Source: UBA7328 sp002471345 (GTDB lineage Bacteria > Bacteroidota > Bacteroidia > Chitinophagales > Saprospiraceae). Taken from it: a DNA stretch of 64,000 nucleotides. The translations under genes and the position numbers were made by a program. Position 1 is the stretch's first letter. The number at the start of each line of letters is the position of its first letter. The stretch spans positions 155,014 to 219,013 of the forward strand of contig CAXGOB010000001.1 in NCBI GenBank assembly GCA_964011275.1. The letters are read 5' to 3'. The notes below the pieces were generated by a model that made no database searches, was not told where the DNA came from, and saw nothing but the letters and a program-made list of their open reading frames with translations. This document shows, in pieces, positions 17,069 to 26,724 of the stretch.

Positions 17069-17512
17069 CTAAGCTATTCCTTTTTGATGTTGAATTCGAT
17101 CCAATATTTTAATAAATAGATTAAGTTCTCTATCAAAAATATTTTCAAAGCGTTTCCGAGATACTTCATCAACAGAATGCTGTGCTTTTTCGACTAAGGA
17201 TTTGCCTTTACTTGTTAACTCAACTCTATTAACTTTTCTATTATTTGGATCAGATAATTTGATTATTAAGTTTCTTTTCGACAAAAACTGTAGTGTTCTA
17301 CATATCGAAGCAGGTTCTTTCTTACAAAACTTAGCTATTTCTATTTGAGTTACTCCAAGATTATCATTTATTGCATTGAGGACCACCCATTGCTCATAAC
17401 TCACTCCATATCCCAAAAGTTTGAATTTAATATTTACATCCTCTTTGATGTTATGAGTCGTGCGCTCCAAAGCCGCAACGACTTGGCTTGAGTTTTTGAG
17501 AAGGTAAGACAT
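17069..17512 (-). CDS. MarR family transcriptional regulator
   Basis: 147 aa from ATG (a GTG one codon earlier is possible). Winged helix-turn-helix: YEQWVVLNAINDNLGVTQIE, then IAKFCKKEPASICRTLQFL as the recognition region, and a wing KLSDPNNRKVNRVELTSKGK, followed by a C-terminal dimerisation helix. MarR proteins usually repress a divergent operon and are released by small aromatic or oxidising ligands. The divergent gene is the DUF1295 membrane enzyme, and an inverted repeat lies in the 166-bp gap between them. Confidence 0.93.
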   Translation of the reverse strand: MSYLLKNSSQVVAALERTTHNIKEDVNIKFKLLGYGVSYEQWVVLNAINDNLGVTQIEIAKFCKKEPASICRTLQFLSKRNLIIKLSDPNNRKVNRVELTSKGKSLVEKAQHSVDEVSRKRFENIFDRELNLFIKILDRIQHQKGIA

Positions 17513-17545
17513 CACCCTAGTTTTTCAGATTATCAATTCAAGGTA

Positions 17546-17567
17546 TTTTAGTGTTTTGGGACTAAAA
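17546..17567. promoter_or_regulatory. Inverted repeat TTTTAGT-N8-ACTAAAA (candidate MarR operator)
   Basis: Perfect 7-bp arms with an 8-nt spacer in the intergenic region shared by the marR gene and the divergent DUF1295 gene. The position and size fit a MarR-family operator that would control both genes. This is an inference from placement only. Confidence 0.45.
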
Positions 17568-17678
17568 GATAAGAAGAATAGTTGAAGTTTTATAATGCTT
17601 TAGGAACAAAGGTGGTGAACCATCTTGGCAAGAATACATTATATCATTGTGCTAAGGCATACCTCTAATCGCATATAA

Positions 17679-18557
17679 ATGAATAAAATCACAAAACGTT
17701 CTTGCTTAGCTATTATAATTTCAGTTCTGCTTGCTTTTTTCATATGTAAAATGAACGAAGCATATGTTCAAGATCTCAATGGTTACTCCATTTACTTTTT
17801 AGTAGCGGTAATAGCCTTCATTTTAAATTGGGTCGCATTTATACCTGCTTATATAGCTCAGACCGAACATTACTTTGATATCACCGGGACGCTCACATAT
17901 TTAGCAATATTAGCATTTACATTTTTCTACGCTGATGTGATGTCTAACCCTAGAGCACTTTTGCTCATCCTTCTTCCATCTATCTGGACAATCAGGTTAG
18001 GCAGTTTCCTATTTACACGTATTCAGCGAACTGGAAAAGACTCTAGATTTGATGATATTAAGCCCAACTTTTTTCGGTTTCTTACATCTTGGACCTTGCA
18101 AGCTTTGTGGGCATTTCTCACTCTTTCTGCTGCTTTAGCTGTGATTACGTCCACAAATCAGACTCCACTTGGAGTATATGCAATAATTGGTTCCTTATTG
18201 TGGGTAATTGGATTTGGGATAGAAGTTATTGCGGATAGACAGAAGTCTGCATTCAAAAAAGATCCAAAAAATGATGGCAACTTCATAACCTCAGGGCTTT
18301 GGGCATACTCTCGTCACCCTAATTATTTTGGAGAAATAATGCTCTGGACAGGTATTTTTGTCATTTGCATCCCAGTGTTAGAGGGTACACAATGGGTAAC
18401 GATCATCTCACCCGTGTTTATTTTTCTTCTGTTAAAATATATAAGTGGAATCAACCTTTTAGAAAAAGCTGCTGATAAAAAATGGGGAAGCAAACCTGAT
18501 TACGAGGAGTATAAGAACAATACCTCTGAGTTGGTCTTATGGCCTCAATCGAGTTAA
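17679..18557 (+). CDS. DUF1295 membrane protein (steroid 5-alpha-reductase/ICMT-like fold)
   Basis: 292 aa with about seven membrane helices. The C-terminal signature of the DUF1295/steroid 5-alpha-reductase-like group is clear: DPKNDGNFITSGLWAYSRHPNYFGEIMLW at about 195-225, where the Arg-His-Pro-Asn-Tyr element binds the cofactor, and a last segment with EKAADKKWGSKPDYEEYKNNT. Related enzymes reduce double bonds or methylate lipids at the membrane. The substrate here is unknown; lipid modification is most likely. Divergent from a MarR regulator. Confidence 0.9.
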   Translation: MNKITKRSCLAIIISVLLAFFICKMNEAYVQDLNGYSIYFLVAVIAFILNWVAFIPAYIAQTEHYFDITGTLTYLAILAFTFFYADVMSNPRALLLILLPSIWTIRLGSFLFTRIQRTGKDSRFDDIKPNFFRFLTSWTLQALWAFLTLSAALAVITSTNQTPLGVYAIIGSLLWVIGFGIEVIADRQKSAFKKDPKNDGNFITSGLWAYSRHPNYFGEIMLWTGIFVICIPVLEGTQWVTIISPVFIFLLLKYISGINLLEKAADKKWGSKPDYEEYKNNTSELVLWPQSS

Positions 18558-18661
18558 GGTTGATACTATTTTAATCATTTTTTTCAATTGCTCTTGTAGC
18601 TGAAAAGAATCCTGCTATTTCATTTCATTAAATCATCATCACTTACCATATTTGTTCTTAA

Positions 18662-21600
18662 GTGGAGAACTTGAATACCTTGCTTGATAAATTCAAGCAT
18701 GATGTGCGGACGCAAAAGATTGTAGGGCAGATCAATAAAAAACCTGCTTCACGCTTATTACTCACTCAGATGATAGGCGCACAGGATGCCTTTGCCTTAA
18801 TGGGAGTATATAGTGCCCTAGGATACAATCATATCTATATAGGAATAGACAAAGAAGAGGCTGCTTACGTGCAAAACACATTGGACAATCTGAATAAAGA
18901 ATTGAATGTTTCTTTCTTTCCAGATTCTTTTAAGAGGCCAATGCATTTCGAAGAGATTGCTAGTCATAATATACTACAGCGGACAGAAAGCATGAATAGG
19001 TTATCCCTTGGGCTTTCTAAAGGTGAATTACTCGTCACATATCCAGAAGCTCTTTTTGAAAAAGTAGTAAATCCTAACCTACTTAACGATCAAAGAATAG
19101 AAATCGCCAAGGATGAAGTGCTAGATTTAGATACAATCATTGAAATTCTAGTTGAGTTTGGATTTGAAAGAGTTGATTTTGTTTACGAACCTGGTCAGTT
19201 TGCCATTAGAGGAGGAATAGTGGATATTTTTTCATTTGGTAATGAGTGGCCTTATAGGGTTGAGCTTTTTGATGAAGAGGTGGAAAGTATTCGAATGTTT
19301 AATCCTACGACCCAATTGTCCATCAGAACAATTGCCAAAATTGCCATTATTCCAAATGTTACTGGTCAATTTGGAAAGGAAGAAAAAGTCAACATCTTTG
19401 AAGTCTTCCCGGAGAAAACTATTATCTGGGTTAAGGATTTCGATGTAATGCTGGATCGAATACAAATGTGTTTTGAAAAGGCAGAAGAGTTTTCGAAAAC
19501 ATTGGGTTCAGTGGAAGACGAAAGGCTTAGGGAGATATTTAAAGATAGAGCCTTTATTTTTCCAAAAGAAATAGTTGAAACAGCAACCAACTATGGGTTA
19601 ATATACCTAAAAAAACCAACAATCAAGTTTGATTTCGATCTTATCATAGATTACGCATCTAAGCCACAACCAAGTTTTAATAGAAAATTCACTCTACTTA
19701 TAGACGACCTAAATGAAAAAGAAAAAGAAGGACTTGAAAATTTCATTTTTACTGATAATACCCGTCAAATAGAGCGATTCTATTCCATTTTTGAAGATTT
19801 ACAAGCCAAAGTGAATTTTCATCCTATTTCTAAAGCCATTCACTCTGGTTTTATCGACCCTTCATTAAAATTAGCGTGTTATACAGATCACCAAATTTTT
19901 GAACGGTTTCATAGATATAAAATAAGAAGAGGTTTTACTAAAGATCAAGCTATGAGCTTGAAAATGCTTAGAGAGCTACAAGCAGGAGACTGGGTAGTAC
20001 ATATCGACCATGGAGTAGGCAAGTATTCAGGTTTAGAAAAAATCGATATCAATGGACATGTACAAGAATCTGTAAGACTGATATATAAGAACAACGACTT
20101 GCTTTATGTTGGCATTAATTCTCTTCATAAAATTTCAAAATATGTAGGAAAGGACGGCACCCCACCCAAATTAGACAAAATAGGAAGTGATACCTGGAAG
20201 AAACTAAAAAGTAGGACCAAAAAGAAAGTCAAGGACATAGCCAAAGAGCTAATAAAACTATATGCTCAAAGAAAATCTAGTCCTGGGTTTGCTTGTGAAC
20301 CTGATGGCTATTTACAGAACGAGCTAGAAGCTTCTTTTATGTATGAGGATACTCCTGACCAATTTGAAGCAAGTAAAGCCACCAAAGAGGACATGGAGAA
20401 AGATTACCCAATGGATAGGTTAATCTGTGGAGACGTTGGTTTTGGAAAAACAGAAATTGCAATACGTGCTGCATTTAAAGCCGCTGTAAATGGTAAACAA
20501 GTCGCGATATTAGTACCTACGACTATACTTGCCATTCAACATTATAAAACATTCAAGAATAGATATGAAGGTTTTCCGATAGAAGTAGATTATGTGAATC
20601 GTTTCAGAACTGCAGCAGAAAAAACTCAGGTTTTTAAGAATGCTCAAGAAGGGAAACTAGATGTTCTAATAGGCACCCATGCCATCCTAAATAAAAGAGT
20701 AGGATTTAAAGATCTCGGACTTCTTGTAATAGATGAAGAACAAAAGTTTGGTGTGTCAGCTAAAGAAAAACTACGTTCTCTTAAGGTGAATGTGGATACT
20801 TTGACACTTACGGCAACTCCAATACCTAGGACCTTGCAATTCTCTCTTATGAATGCTCGTGACCTCTCTATAATAAAAACGCCACCACCCAATAGACAAC
20901 CAATTTATACCGAAAGAAAAGTCTTTAGTGAAGAGGTTATAAAGGAATCTATCTATTATGAGGTAAACAGAGGTGGTCAGGTATTCTTCGTTCACAATAG
21001 GGTAAAGTCTCTCATGGACATAACTGTCTTAGTAAGAAAGATGTGTCCGGATATTAGCGTTCAGATGGCTCATGGACAAATGGATCCAAAAATTCTCGAG
21101 AGAACTCTTTTAGATTTTATTGATGGTAAATTCGACGTATTAATTTCAACAAATATTATTGAGACTGGGTTAGACATTCCCAATGCCAATACTATGATCA
21201 TTAATAATGCCCATCACTTTGGATTAAGTGATTTACATCAACTCCGAGGCAGAGTTGGACGATCTAATACAAAAGCATACTGTTACCTTTTTGCACCTCC
21301 TCTTTCCGTTCTCACCCCTGAAGCAAGAAAACGCCTACAGACGGTAGAGGAGTTTTCTGATTTAGGCAGCGGTTTTCACATCGCTATGAAAGACATGGAC
21401 ATAAGAGGGGCTGGAAATTTACTAGGTGCTGAACAAAGTGGATTTATTTCTGACATTGGATATGAAACTTATCAGCGCATTCTTGAAGATGCCGTTGTGG
21501 AACTAAAAGAAACCGAATTTCAAGAACTGTTTCAAGAAGAGCTGACAAAGGAGAGAAAATATGTCAGAGACGTAGAAATAGATGTTGACACAGAAATGCT

Positions 21601-22030
21601 TATACCAGATACTTATGTGAATAGTATCCAAGAAAGATTAAATCTTTATACAGAGTTGGATGCTCTTGAAAATGAAAAGGAGCTTGAAGCATTTAAAAAC
21701 AAACTAAAAGATCGATTTGGTCCATTACCTCCTGAAGCAGAAAACCTTTTTGAAGGTATTTTACTACGAGACATGTGTAAAACCTTTGGATTTGAGAGAC
21801 TCAGCCTTAAAAGGAACAAAATGCGTTGCTTTTTCATTCGCAATCCACAATCTCCCTTTTTTGAGTCTGATATATTTAATAAACTTATGGCTTACATCTC
21901 AACAGGTGGTCAAAGATTAGGTCTAACACTCAAACAGACCCCAGCATTTTTATTAATGACAAGAGAAGGAATTAAAAGTTTAAAAGAAGCGAAAATCATA
22001 TTAGAACGAATCTCTGAAGATGTTCTTTGA
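18662..22030 (+). CDS. mfd: Transcription-repair coupling factor Mfd
   Basis: 1122 aa from GTG. Domain order matches the family: UvrB-homologous N-terminal module (about 1-400), the RNA-polymerase-interacting domain starting QAGDWVVHIDHGVGKYSG (about 440), the SF2 translocase with Walker A GDVGFGKTEIA (about 590) and DEEQ (about 690), the motif VI region QLRGRVGRS (about 860), and the C-terminal TRCF domain. Mfd removes stalled RNA polymerase from DNA lesions and recruits UvrA. Monocistronic; the next gene is separated by 73 bp. Confidence 0.98.
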   Translation: MENLNTLLDKFKHDVRTQKIVGQINKKPASRLLLTQMIGAQDAFALMGVYSALGYNHIYIGIDKEEAAYVQNTLDNLNKELNVSFFPDSFKRPMHFEEIASHNILQRTESMNRLSLGLSKGELLVTYPEALFEKVVNPNLLNDQRIEIAKDEVLDLDTIIEILVEFGFERVDFVYEPGQFAIRGGIVDIFSFGNEWPYRVELFDEEVESIRMFNPTTQLSIRTIAKIAIIPNVTGQFGKEEKVNIFEVFPEKTIIWVKDFDVMLDRIQMCFEKAEEFSKTLGSVEDERLREIFKDRAFIFPKEIVETATNYGLIYLKKPTIKFDFDLIIDYASKPQPSFNRKFTLLIDDLNEKEKEGLENFIFTDNTRQIERFYSIFEDLQAKVNFHPISKAIHSGFIDPSLKLACYTDHQIFERFHRYKIRRGFTKDQAMSLKMLRELQAGDWVVHIDHGVGKYSGLEKIDINGHVQESVRLIYKNNDLLYVGINSLHKISKYVGKDGTPPKLDKIGSDTWKKLKSRTKKKVKDIAKELIKLYAQRKSSPGFACEPDGYLQNELEASFMYEDTPDQFEASKATKEDMEKDYPMDRLICGDVGFGKTEIAIRAAFKAAVNGKQVAILVPTTILAIQHYKTFKNRYEGFPIEVDYVNRFRTAAEKTQVFKNAQEGKLDVLIGTHAILNKRVGFKDLGLLVIDEEQKFGVSAKEKLRSLKVNVDTLTLTATPIPRTLQFSLMNARDLSIIKTPPPNRQPIYTERKVFSEEVIKESIYYEVNRGGQVFFVHNRVKSLMDITVLVRKMCPDISVQMAHGQMDPKILERTLLDFIDGKFDVLISTNIIETGLDIPNANTMIINNAHHFGLSDLHQLRGRVGRSNTKAYCYLFAPPLSVLTPEARKRLQTVEEFSDLGSGFHIAMKDMDIRGAGNLLGAEQSGFISDIGYETYQRILEDAVVELKETEFQELFQEELTKERKYVRDVEIDVDTEMLIPDTYVNSIQERLNLYTELDALENEKELEAFKNKLKDRFGPLPPEAENLFEGILLRDMCKTFGFERLSLKRNKMRCFFIRNPQSPFFESDIFNKLMAYISTGGQRLGLTLKQTPAFLLMTREGIKSLKEAKIILERISEDVL

Positions 22031-22103
22031 TCATTGTGTCAATTTTATTCCAGCATTTAGTTAAAAACAATACTTTTGAACTCTAATAACGAAAGGAGTC
22101 TTC

Positions 22104-23414
22104 ATGAGAAAATTACTATTTGGACTGTTAACCCTAATCCTTTTTTCTTGCAACCAGACTAATGATCACACTGCTGATGCCACAACACTTCATCAGAGCG
22201 TAAAGAAATTGTCTGATGTCATTGTTTATGATATCTTTTCTCCCCCAGTGGCGAGTCGGGTATATGTATACCCTGCAATAGCAGCTTATGAGGCAGCAAG
22301 ACATTCAGATTCTACATATTTGTCATTAGCTGGTCAATTAAAAGGACTAAATCCCTTTCCACAACCAAATCAAAATGAAGAATATGCATACGATGTCGCT
22401 GCACTTCATGCATTTATCAAAATAGGAACCTTTTTAACTTTTTCAGAAAATAGGATGGAAGAACACAGAACCGTTCTATTTGATAAAATAAAAGAAGGAG
22501 GAATTTCTAATGCAGTATTAACTCGATCAATTGAATTTGGAGAATTAACAGCTGATCATGTCTTAGAATGGGCCGATAAGGATAATTATAAACAGACTAG
22601 AAGCTTTCCAAAATACTCTATAACAAATGATAACTCTATGTGGAAACCCACACCTCCGGGGTATGGAGAAGGAATTGAACCTTCTTGGAACAAAATAAGA
22701 CCATTTGTAATCGATAGTGCTACTCAATTTGTCCCTCTGCCGCCTACAGAATTTAGCCTTGATAAGAACAGTCAGTTTTACAAAGAAACGATGGAGGTGT
22801 ATGAGGTTGTAAAAAATGCTGATGCCGAAAAAACCGAAATAGCAAGCTTTTGGGATTGTAATCCTTTTGCCCTCAATGTTACCGGCCATGTAATGCATGC
22901 CACAAAAAAAATATCTCCAGGTGGACATTGGATTGGGATAACTAGAATAGCTTGTGAAAAAACAAATTCTGATTTTGTGAAAAGCGCATATTCTTATGCA
23001 TTGACTTCAATTGCATTAGCAGATGGTTTTATAAGCTGTTGGGATGAAAAATACAGAAGCAAATTAGTGCGTCCAGAGACAGTGATTAATGAGAATATTG
23101 ATCCAGATTGGGTGCCTGTCCTTCAGACTCCTCCTTTTCCAGAACATACTAGTGGCCATAGTGTAATATCTAGAGCTGCCGCTATAGCGCTTACATCTAT
23201 ATTCGGTGACAACTTCGAATATGAAGATGATGTAGAGTTAGAATACGGCCTACCTGTAAGGAAATTTAATTCCTTTATTCATGCTTCTGAAGAAGCAGCA
23301 ATAAGTAGACTTTATGGTGGCATTCATTATCGCCCTGCCATTGACTACGGTGTTTCTCAAGGTGAAGAGGTTGGTAATTTTGTAATCAACAACCTATCTC
23401 TTATAAAAAATTAG
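22104..23414 (+). CDS. Vanadium-haloperoxidase/PAP2-like lipoprotein
   Basis: 436 aa. Lipoprotein signal peptide with ILFSC (C16). The vanadate/phosphate site of the VHPO-PAP2 superfamily is intact: K316 and R323 in KYRSKLVRP (K-X6-RP), S350-G351-H352 in EHTSGHS, and R402 with H408 in SRLYGGIHYRP. The His at 408 corresponds to the vanadate-linking His of haloperoxidases. Family members either oxidise halides with hydrogen peroxide or act as acid phosphatases, and sequence alone does not decide which. The envelope location and marine-type setting are compatible with both. It ends directly against the convergent DUF983 gene with no spacer. Confidence 0.9.
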   Translation: MRKLLFGLLTLILFSCNQTNDHTADATTLHQSVKKLSDVIVYDIFSPPVASRVYVYPAIAAYEAARHSDSTYLSLAGQLKGLNPFPQPNQNEEYAYDVAALHAFIKIGTFLTFSENRMEEHRTVLFDKIKEGGISNAVLTRSIEFGELTADHVLEWADKDNYKQTRSFPKYSITNDNSMWKPTPPGYGEGIEPSWNKIRPFVIDSATQFVPLPPTEFSLDKNSQFYKETMEVYEVVKNADAEKTEIASFWDCNPFALNVTGHVMHATKKISPGGHWIGITRIACEKTNSDFVKSAYSYALTSIALADGFISCWDEKYRSKLVRPETVINENIDPDWVPVLQTPPFPEHTSGHSVISRAAAIALTSIFGDNFEYEDDVELEYGLPVRKFNSFIHASEEAAISRLYGGIHYRPAIDYGVSQGEEVGNFVINNLSLIKN

Positions 23415-23774
23415 TCACACGTTTTGGGCTTCATATTTGACCATAAGGTGAATCCAAAGTGATCGGGAAAACCTCAACACCTTGACGAATGTAAGAGCCG
23501 CAATAAAAAGTAATGCCCATATGATACCTCCCATAGACCAATCGAATGCAAATGCTAGCCCTAAACCAATTCCTAATAGGGGGAATGCTGTTAGTAAATA
23601 GGACAAAAACATAGCCCCAAAATAAAACCCTGGTTCTGGTTCTGTTTTCTGCTCACAATGCAGACACCGTTTTGGCATATCCAAAGGCTTAGAAATATCA
23701 AAAGGCTTTGTGAATAGATCACCTTTTCGGCATCGTGGGCACTTATATTTAAATGTAGAAGCTATAAAATTCAT
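23415..23774 (-). CDS. DUF983 zinc-ribbon membrane protein
   Basis: 119 aa. Two CxxC pairs near the N-terminus (YKCPRCRKG and PKRCLHCEQK) form a predicted zinc ribbon, followed by the family motif EPEPGFYFGAMFLSY and two membrane helices (about 50-72 and 79-100). DUF983 proteins are common in Bacteroidota and Proteobacteria; the function is not established. Its start is preceded on the same strand by a strong hairpin that should separate it from the molybdenum hydroxylase genes. Confidence 0.92.
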   Translation of the reverse strand: MNFIASTFKYKCPRCRKGDLFTKPFDISKPLDMPKRCLHCEQKTEPEPGFYFGAMFLSYLLTAFPLLGIGLGLAFAFDWSMGGIIWALLFIAALTFVKVLRFSRSLWIHLMVKYEAQNV

Positions 23775-23780
23775 AAAATG

Positions 23781-23822
23781 TAAAAGTGAGTTGCAAAGCT
23801 AAAACTCTACAACTCACTTTTA
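23781..23822 (-). terminator. Strong intrinsic terminator after the molybdenum hydroxylase genes
   Basis: Perfect 13-bp arms (TAAAAGTGAGTTG and its complement) with a 16-nt loop. On the minus strand the hairpin ends in a T-rich tail (CTTTTACATTTT). It sits 24 bp past the stop of the large subunit gene and just before the DUF983 start. Confidence 0.75.
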
Positions 23823-23846
23823 TGTAATATTTAGTACTTCTAATTT

Positions 23847-26009
23847 TTAACCCAACAACTCATTCTGATTAATAAATGGTTGTTTGTATAACCTTTCTCC
23901 AGTTGCTTTATGCAGTGCGTTTGCAATAGCTCCTCCTGCGGGAGGCAATGATGGCTCTCCTAATCCAGTCGGGTTCAACCCATTATCTACAAAATGCACT
24001 TCGACTTTAGGCGCTTCCATACTTCGAATCAATCTGAATTTATCAAAATTCGCTGCTGACGGTTTACCATTTTCAAAGGTAAAGTCTCCATACATAGCAT
24101 GTCCTATACCATCAACGACTCCACCTTCCACTTGATTTTTAGCAGCTATTGGATTCACAACTATACCGCAATCGATAGCACAAATTACCTTGTCCACAAC
24201 AGGGGTGCCATCTTTCATTATCACATTGGCAACTTCTGCAACATGAGTGTTATGAGAATAATAAGCAGAAAATCCTTTATAGACACCTGGTTCATCTACA
24301 CCCCATCCACCTTTCTCTGCTGCAAGTTTTATTGTTTCTTGCATTCTTGCAGGAGAATATTCTATTCTATCGTCCTCTTCTGCGGGACCTTTTGCATCTT
24401 CCAGAAGATCTAGTCTTAGTTGCACTGCATCAACTTTCATAAGATCAGCTAGTTCGTCAAAGAAACTTTGTTCTGCAAACCCTAAAAAATTGGTATAAGG
24501 AGCTCTCCATGCACCAATTGTAATATTACTTTCCTTATTAACTGTTTCCACTTGATAATTAGGAATTGCTCCTGCTGGAAAAAAATTGGGAATAAGTCCG
24601 TACATATTAGCACTCATACAAGCTTCAGTCAGTTTATATCCTGTCACTTTACCTTCCTTAATGCTTGCAGCAATTTTATACTTGCTTGCAGGTCTAAAAG
24701 TTCCTGCGGTCATATCATCTTCTCTGGTAAATAGAAGTTGAACTGGTTTGCCTATTGCTTGAGAAATTTGAGCGGCTTCCTCTGCAAAATCACCATACAG
24801 CCTTCTACCAAAACCACCACCCATACGAGTCAGATCAACAGAAACTTCACTCGCCTCACGGCCTGTGACTCCTGCAATTCTACTTTGTGTCCATTGAGGG
24901 GTCTGAATTGGGCCCTTGGTATAGATTTTATCTTCTCTAACGTCAGCGAAATAGTTCATAGGCTCTAGGCAATTATGAGGCAAATAAGGTGCTTCATAAA
25001 CCCTTTCTAAAACTTCATCTGCTTCTGCAAAAGCCTTCTCTACATCTCCATCTTTTCTTCTTGGTTCCTCAGAGCCCTGAGCTAACAATTCATCCATATC
25101 AGAATTATGGCCAATACTATTTTCTAACTCACTTTCTTCTTCCCACGTGGCAACAATTAATTTTTTAGCCTTTATAGCAGGCCAATTTGACTTAGCAATA
25201 ACTGCAATTTTATTATCTATTTGGACTACATCCAACACTCCATTTACAGACTTAGCAGCCTGATCATCATATGTTACTAGCTTTTGTCCGAATGCAGGTG
25301 GCCTGATCATAGAAGCATACACCATTCCCTCTTCTTTGGTATCTATACCAAAAAGCGGCTGACCTGTTAGGATTCCTTTCAAATCAACATTAGAAGTGTT
25401 TTTTCCAATGATCTTAAAATCTTTAGGATCTTTCAATGGAACATCTTCTGGTAACTCCATATCTATTATATCTGCTGCCACATCACCATATCCCAGCGTT
25501 TCTCCTTTACCATTTGTGATTACACCACTATTTACAGTGAGTGTAGTTGGATCTACATCCCATCTTTTAGCTGCAGCTGAAATAAGCATTGCTTTAGCGG
25601 TTGCTCCTGTCTTGCGCAGAAGATCCCAATCATGACGTATCGATTGGCTACCTCCTGCAACTTGTCTTTTATACTTTTCTGTGTCCAGAGGTGCTTGTTC
25701 AACTATTACATCGTCCCAATCACAATCTAGCTCTTCTGCGATAATCATAGGCATAGATGTTTTTACATTTTGTCCTATTTCTGGATTTGGATTCATAATA
25801 CTAATAGTACCATTTTCACCTATTTTAATATATCCAGACATCGTGGTCCAGTTATCAGGCATTGACGGAGTTGGAAGATCTGCATAGTTGAAAACTTTTT
25901 CTTGTTTACAAGATGCCAAAAACGTAAATCCAATTACCACTCCACCTCCTGCAGCAGCCGACGCTTTTAGAAATGATCTTCTTTTAAGTTGTTTGTTTAT
26001 TGTTGACAT
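23847..26009 (-). CDS. Molybdenum hydroxylase large subunit (isoquinoline 1-oxidoreductase IorB-like)
   Basis: 720 aa. Twin-arginine signal RRSFLKASAAAGGGVVIGF exports the folded enzyme; a following SC may also allow lipidation. The molybdopterin-binding fold shows MGGGFGRRLYGDF (about 396), GAWRAPYTNFLGFAEQSF, and the catalytic-Glu motif GLGEPSLPPAGG near residue 685. The length and periplasmic targeting match the IorB/aldehyde-dehydrogenase group, which oxidises aldehydes or N-heterocycles and passes electrons to a separate 2Fe-2S subunit, encoded 50 bp upstream. No cytochrome c partner or molybdenum-cofactor gene is adjacent. The physiological substrate is unknown. Confidence 0.94.
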   Translation of the reverse strand: MSTINKQLKRRSFLKASAAAGGGVVIGFTFLASCKQEKVFNYADLPTPSMPDNWTTMSGYIKIGENGTISIMNPNPEIGQNVKTSMPMIIAEELDCDWDDVIVEQAPLDTEKYKRQVAGGSQSIRHDWDLLRKTGATAKAMLISAAAKRWDVDPTTLTVNSGVITNGKGETLGYGDVAADIIDMELPEDVPLKDPKDFKIIGKNTSNVDLKGILTGQPLFGIDTKEEGMVYASMIRPPAFGQKLVTYDDQAAKSVNGVLDVVQIDNKIAVIAKSNWPAIKAKKLIVATWEEESELENSIGHNSDMDELLAQGSEEPRRKDGDVEKAFAEADEVLERVYEAPYLPHNCLEPMNYFADVREDKIYTKGPIQTPQWTQSRIAGVTGREASEVSVDLTRMGGGFGRRLYGDFAEEAAQISQAIGKPVQLLFTREDDMTAGTFRPASKYKIAASIKEGKVTGYKLTEACMSANMYGLIPNFFPAGAIPNYQVETVNKESNITIGAWRAPYTNFLGFAEQSFFDELADLMKVDAVQLRLDLLEDAKGPAEEDDRIEYSPARMQETIKLAAEKGGWGVDEPGVYKGFSAYYSHNTHVAEVANVIMKDGTPVVDKVICAIDCGIVVNPIAAKNQVEGGVVDGIGHAMYGDFTFENGKPSAANFDKFRLIRSMEAPKVEVHFVDNGLNPTGLGEPSLPPAGGAIANALHKATGERLYKQPFINQNELLG

Positions 26010-26059
26010 GATATGTATTCTATTTAATGAATAAATTTTTGAATTGCTACATGTAATAT

Positions 26060-26518
26060 TTACATGTTTTTAGCAGCTGTTTTTACAGCTGCCTGAATTC
26101 TGTTATATGTACCACATCTGCATATATTTCCATTCATGGCTTCTTTGATGTCTTGATCTGATGGAGCTTTATTTTCTTTCAAAAATGCTGCTGCAGTCAT
26201 AATCTGACCTGCTTGACAGTATCCACATTGAGGAACGTCATGTTCTATCCAAGCCTGTTGTACAGGGTGATGAAGGTCATCAGAAAGGCCTTCAATTGTA
26301 GTGATTTTTTTATTAGACACATCAGATATTCTAACCTGACAAGCTCTTACTGCAGTGCCATCAAGATGTACTGTACATGCACCACATTGAGCGATGCCAC
26401 AGCCATATTTTGTTCCTACTAAATTTAATTCGTCTCTAAGTACCCAGAGTATTGGAGTGTCGGCATCTACGTCCACAGACCTATTTGTGCCATTCACATT
26501 GATATTAAATGCTGCCAT
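26060..26518 (-). CDS. 2Fe-2S subunit of molybdenum hydroxylase (IorA-like)
   Basis: 152 aa. The N-terminal plant-type 2Fe-2S site is YGCGIAQCGACTVHLDG plus the later Cys in VRAC; the second, C-terminal cluster site is QCGYCQAGQIM with NICRCGTY. It accepts electrons from the molybdopterin subunit encoded 50 bp downstream, forming a two-subunit enzyme that lacks a FAD subunit, as in the isoquinoline-oxidoreductase group. It has no signal peptide of its own, so it is probably exported as a complex with the Tat-tagged large subunit. First gene of the pair. Confidence 0.96.
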   Translation of the reverse strand: MAAFNINVNGTNRSVDVDADTPILWVLRDELNLVGTKYGCGIAQCGACTVHLDGTAVRACQVRISDVSNKKITTIEGLSDDLHHPVQQAWIEHDVPQCGYCQAGQIMTAAAFLKENKAPSDQDIKEAMNGNICRCGTYNRIQAAVKTAAKNM

Positions 26519-26550
26519 GAGATAGTTTTTCTTTTATACGAAATCTGAAA

Positions 26551-26571
26551 TTAAAGGAATTAGTCCTTTAA
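26551..26571. promoter_or_regulatory. Inverted repeat TTAAAGGA-N5-TCCTTTAA upstream of molybdenum hydroxylase
   Basis: Perfect 8-bp arms, 33 bp upstream of the 2Fe-2S subunit start. It could be an operator or a hairpin in the leader. No dedicated regulator gene lies nearby, so the assignment is tentative. Confidence 0.35.
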
Positions 26572-26724
26572 ATAAACCCCAAATTAAGAGCTTGAATTGT
26601 TCTCAATGGTTTTAAAATTCAAGGACTTTATTATAATTAATGTCGATTCCAAAAATCTTTTTATGTTCAATTTCAATCCTAATTGAGAACTTTTTATCAT
26701 TGCATTACAGTTTATTAGATAAGT

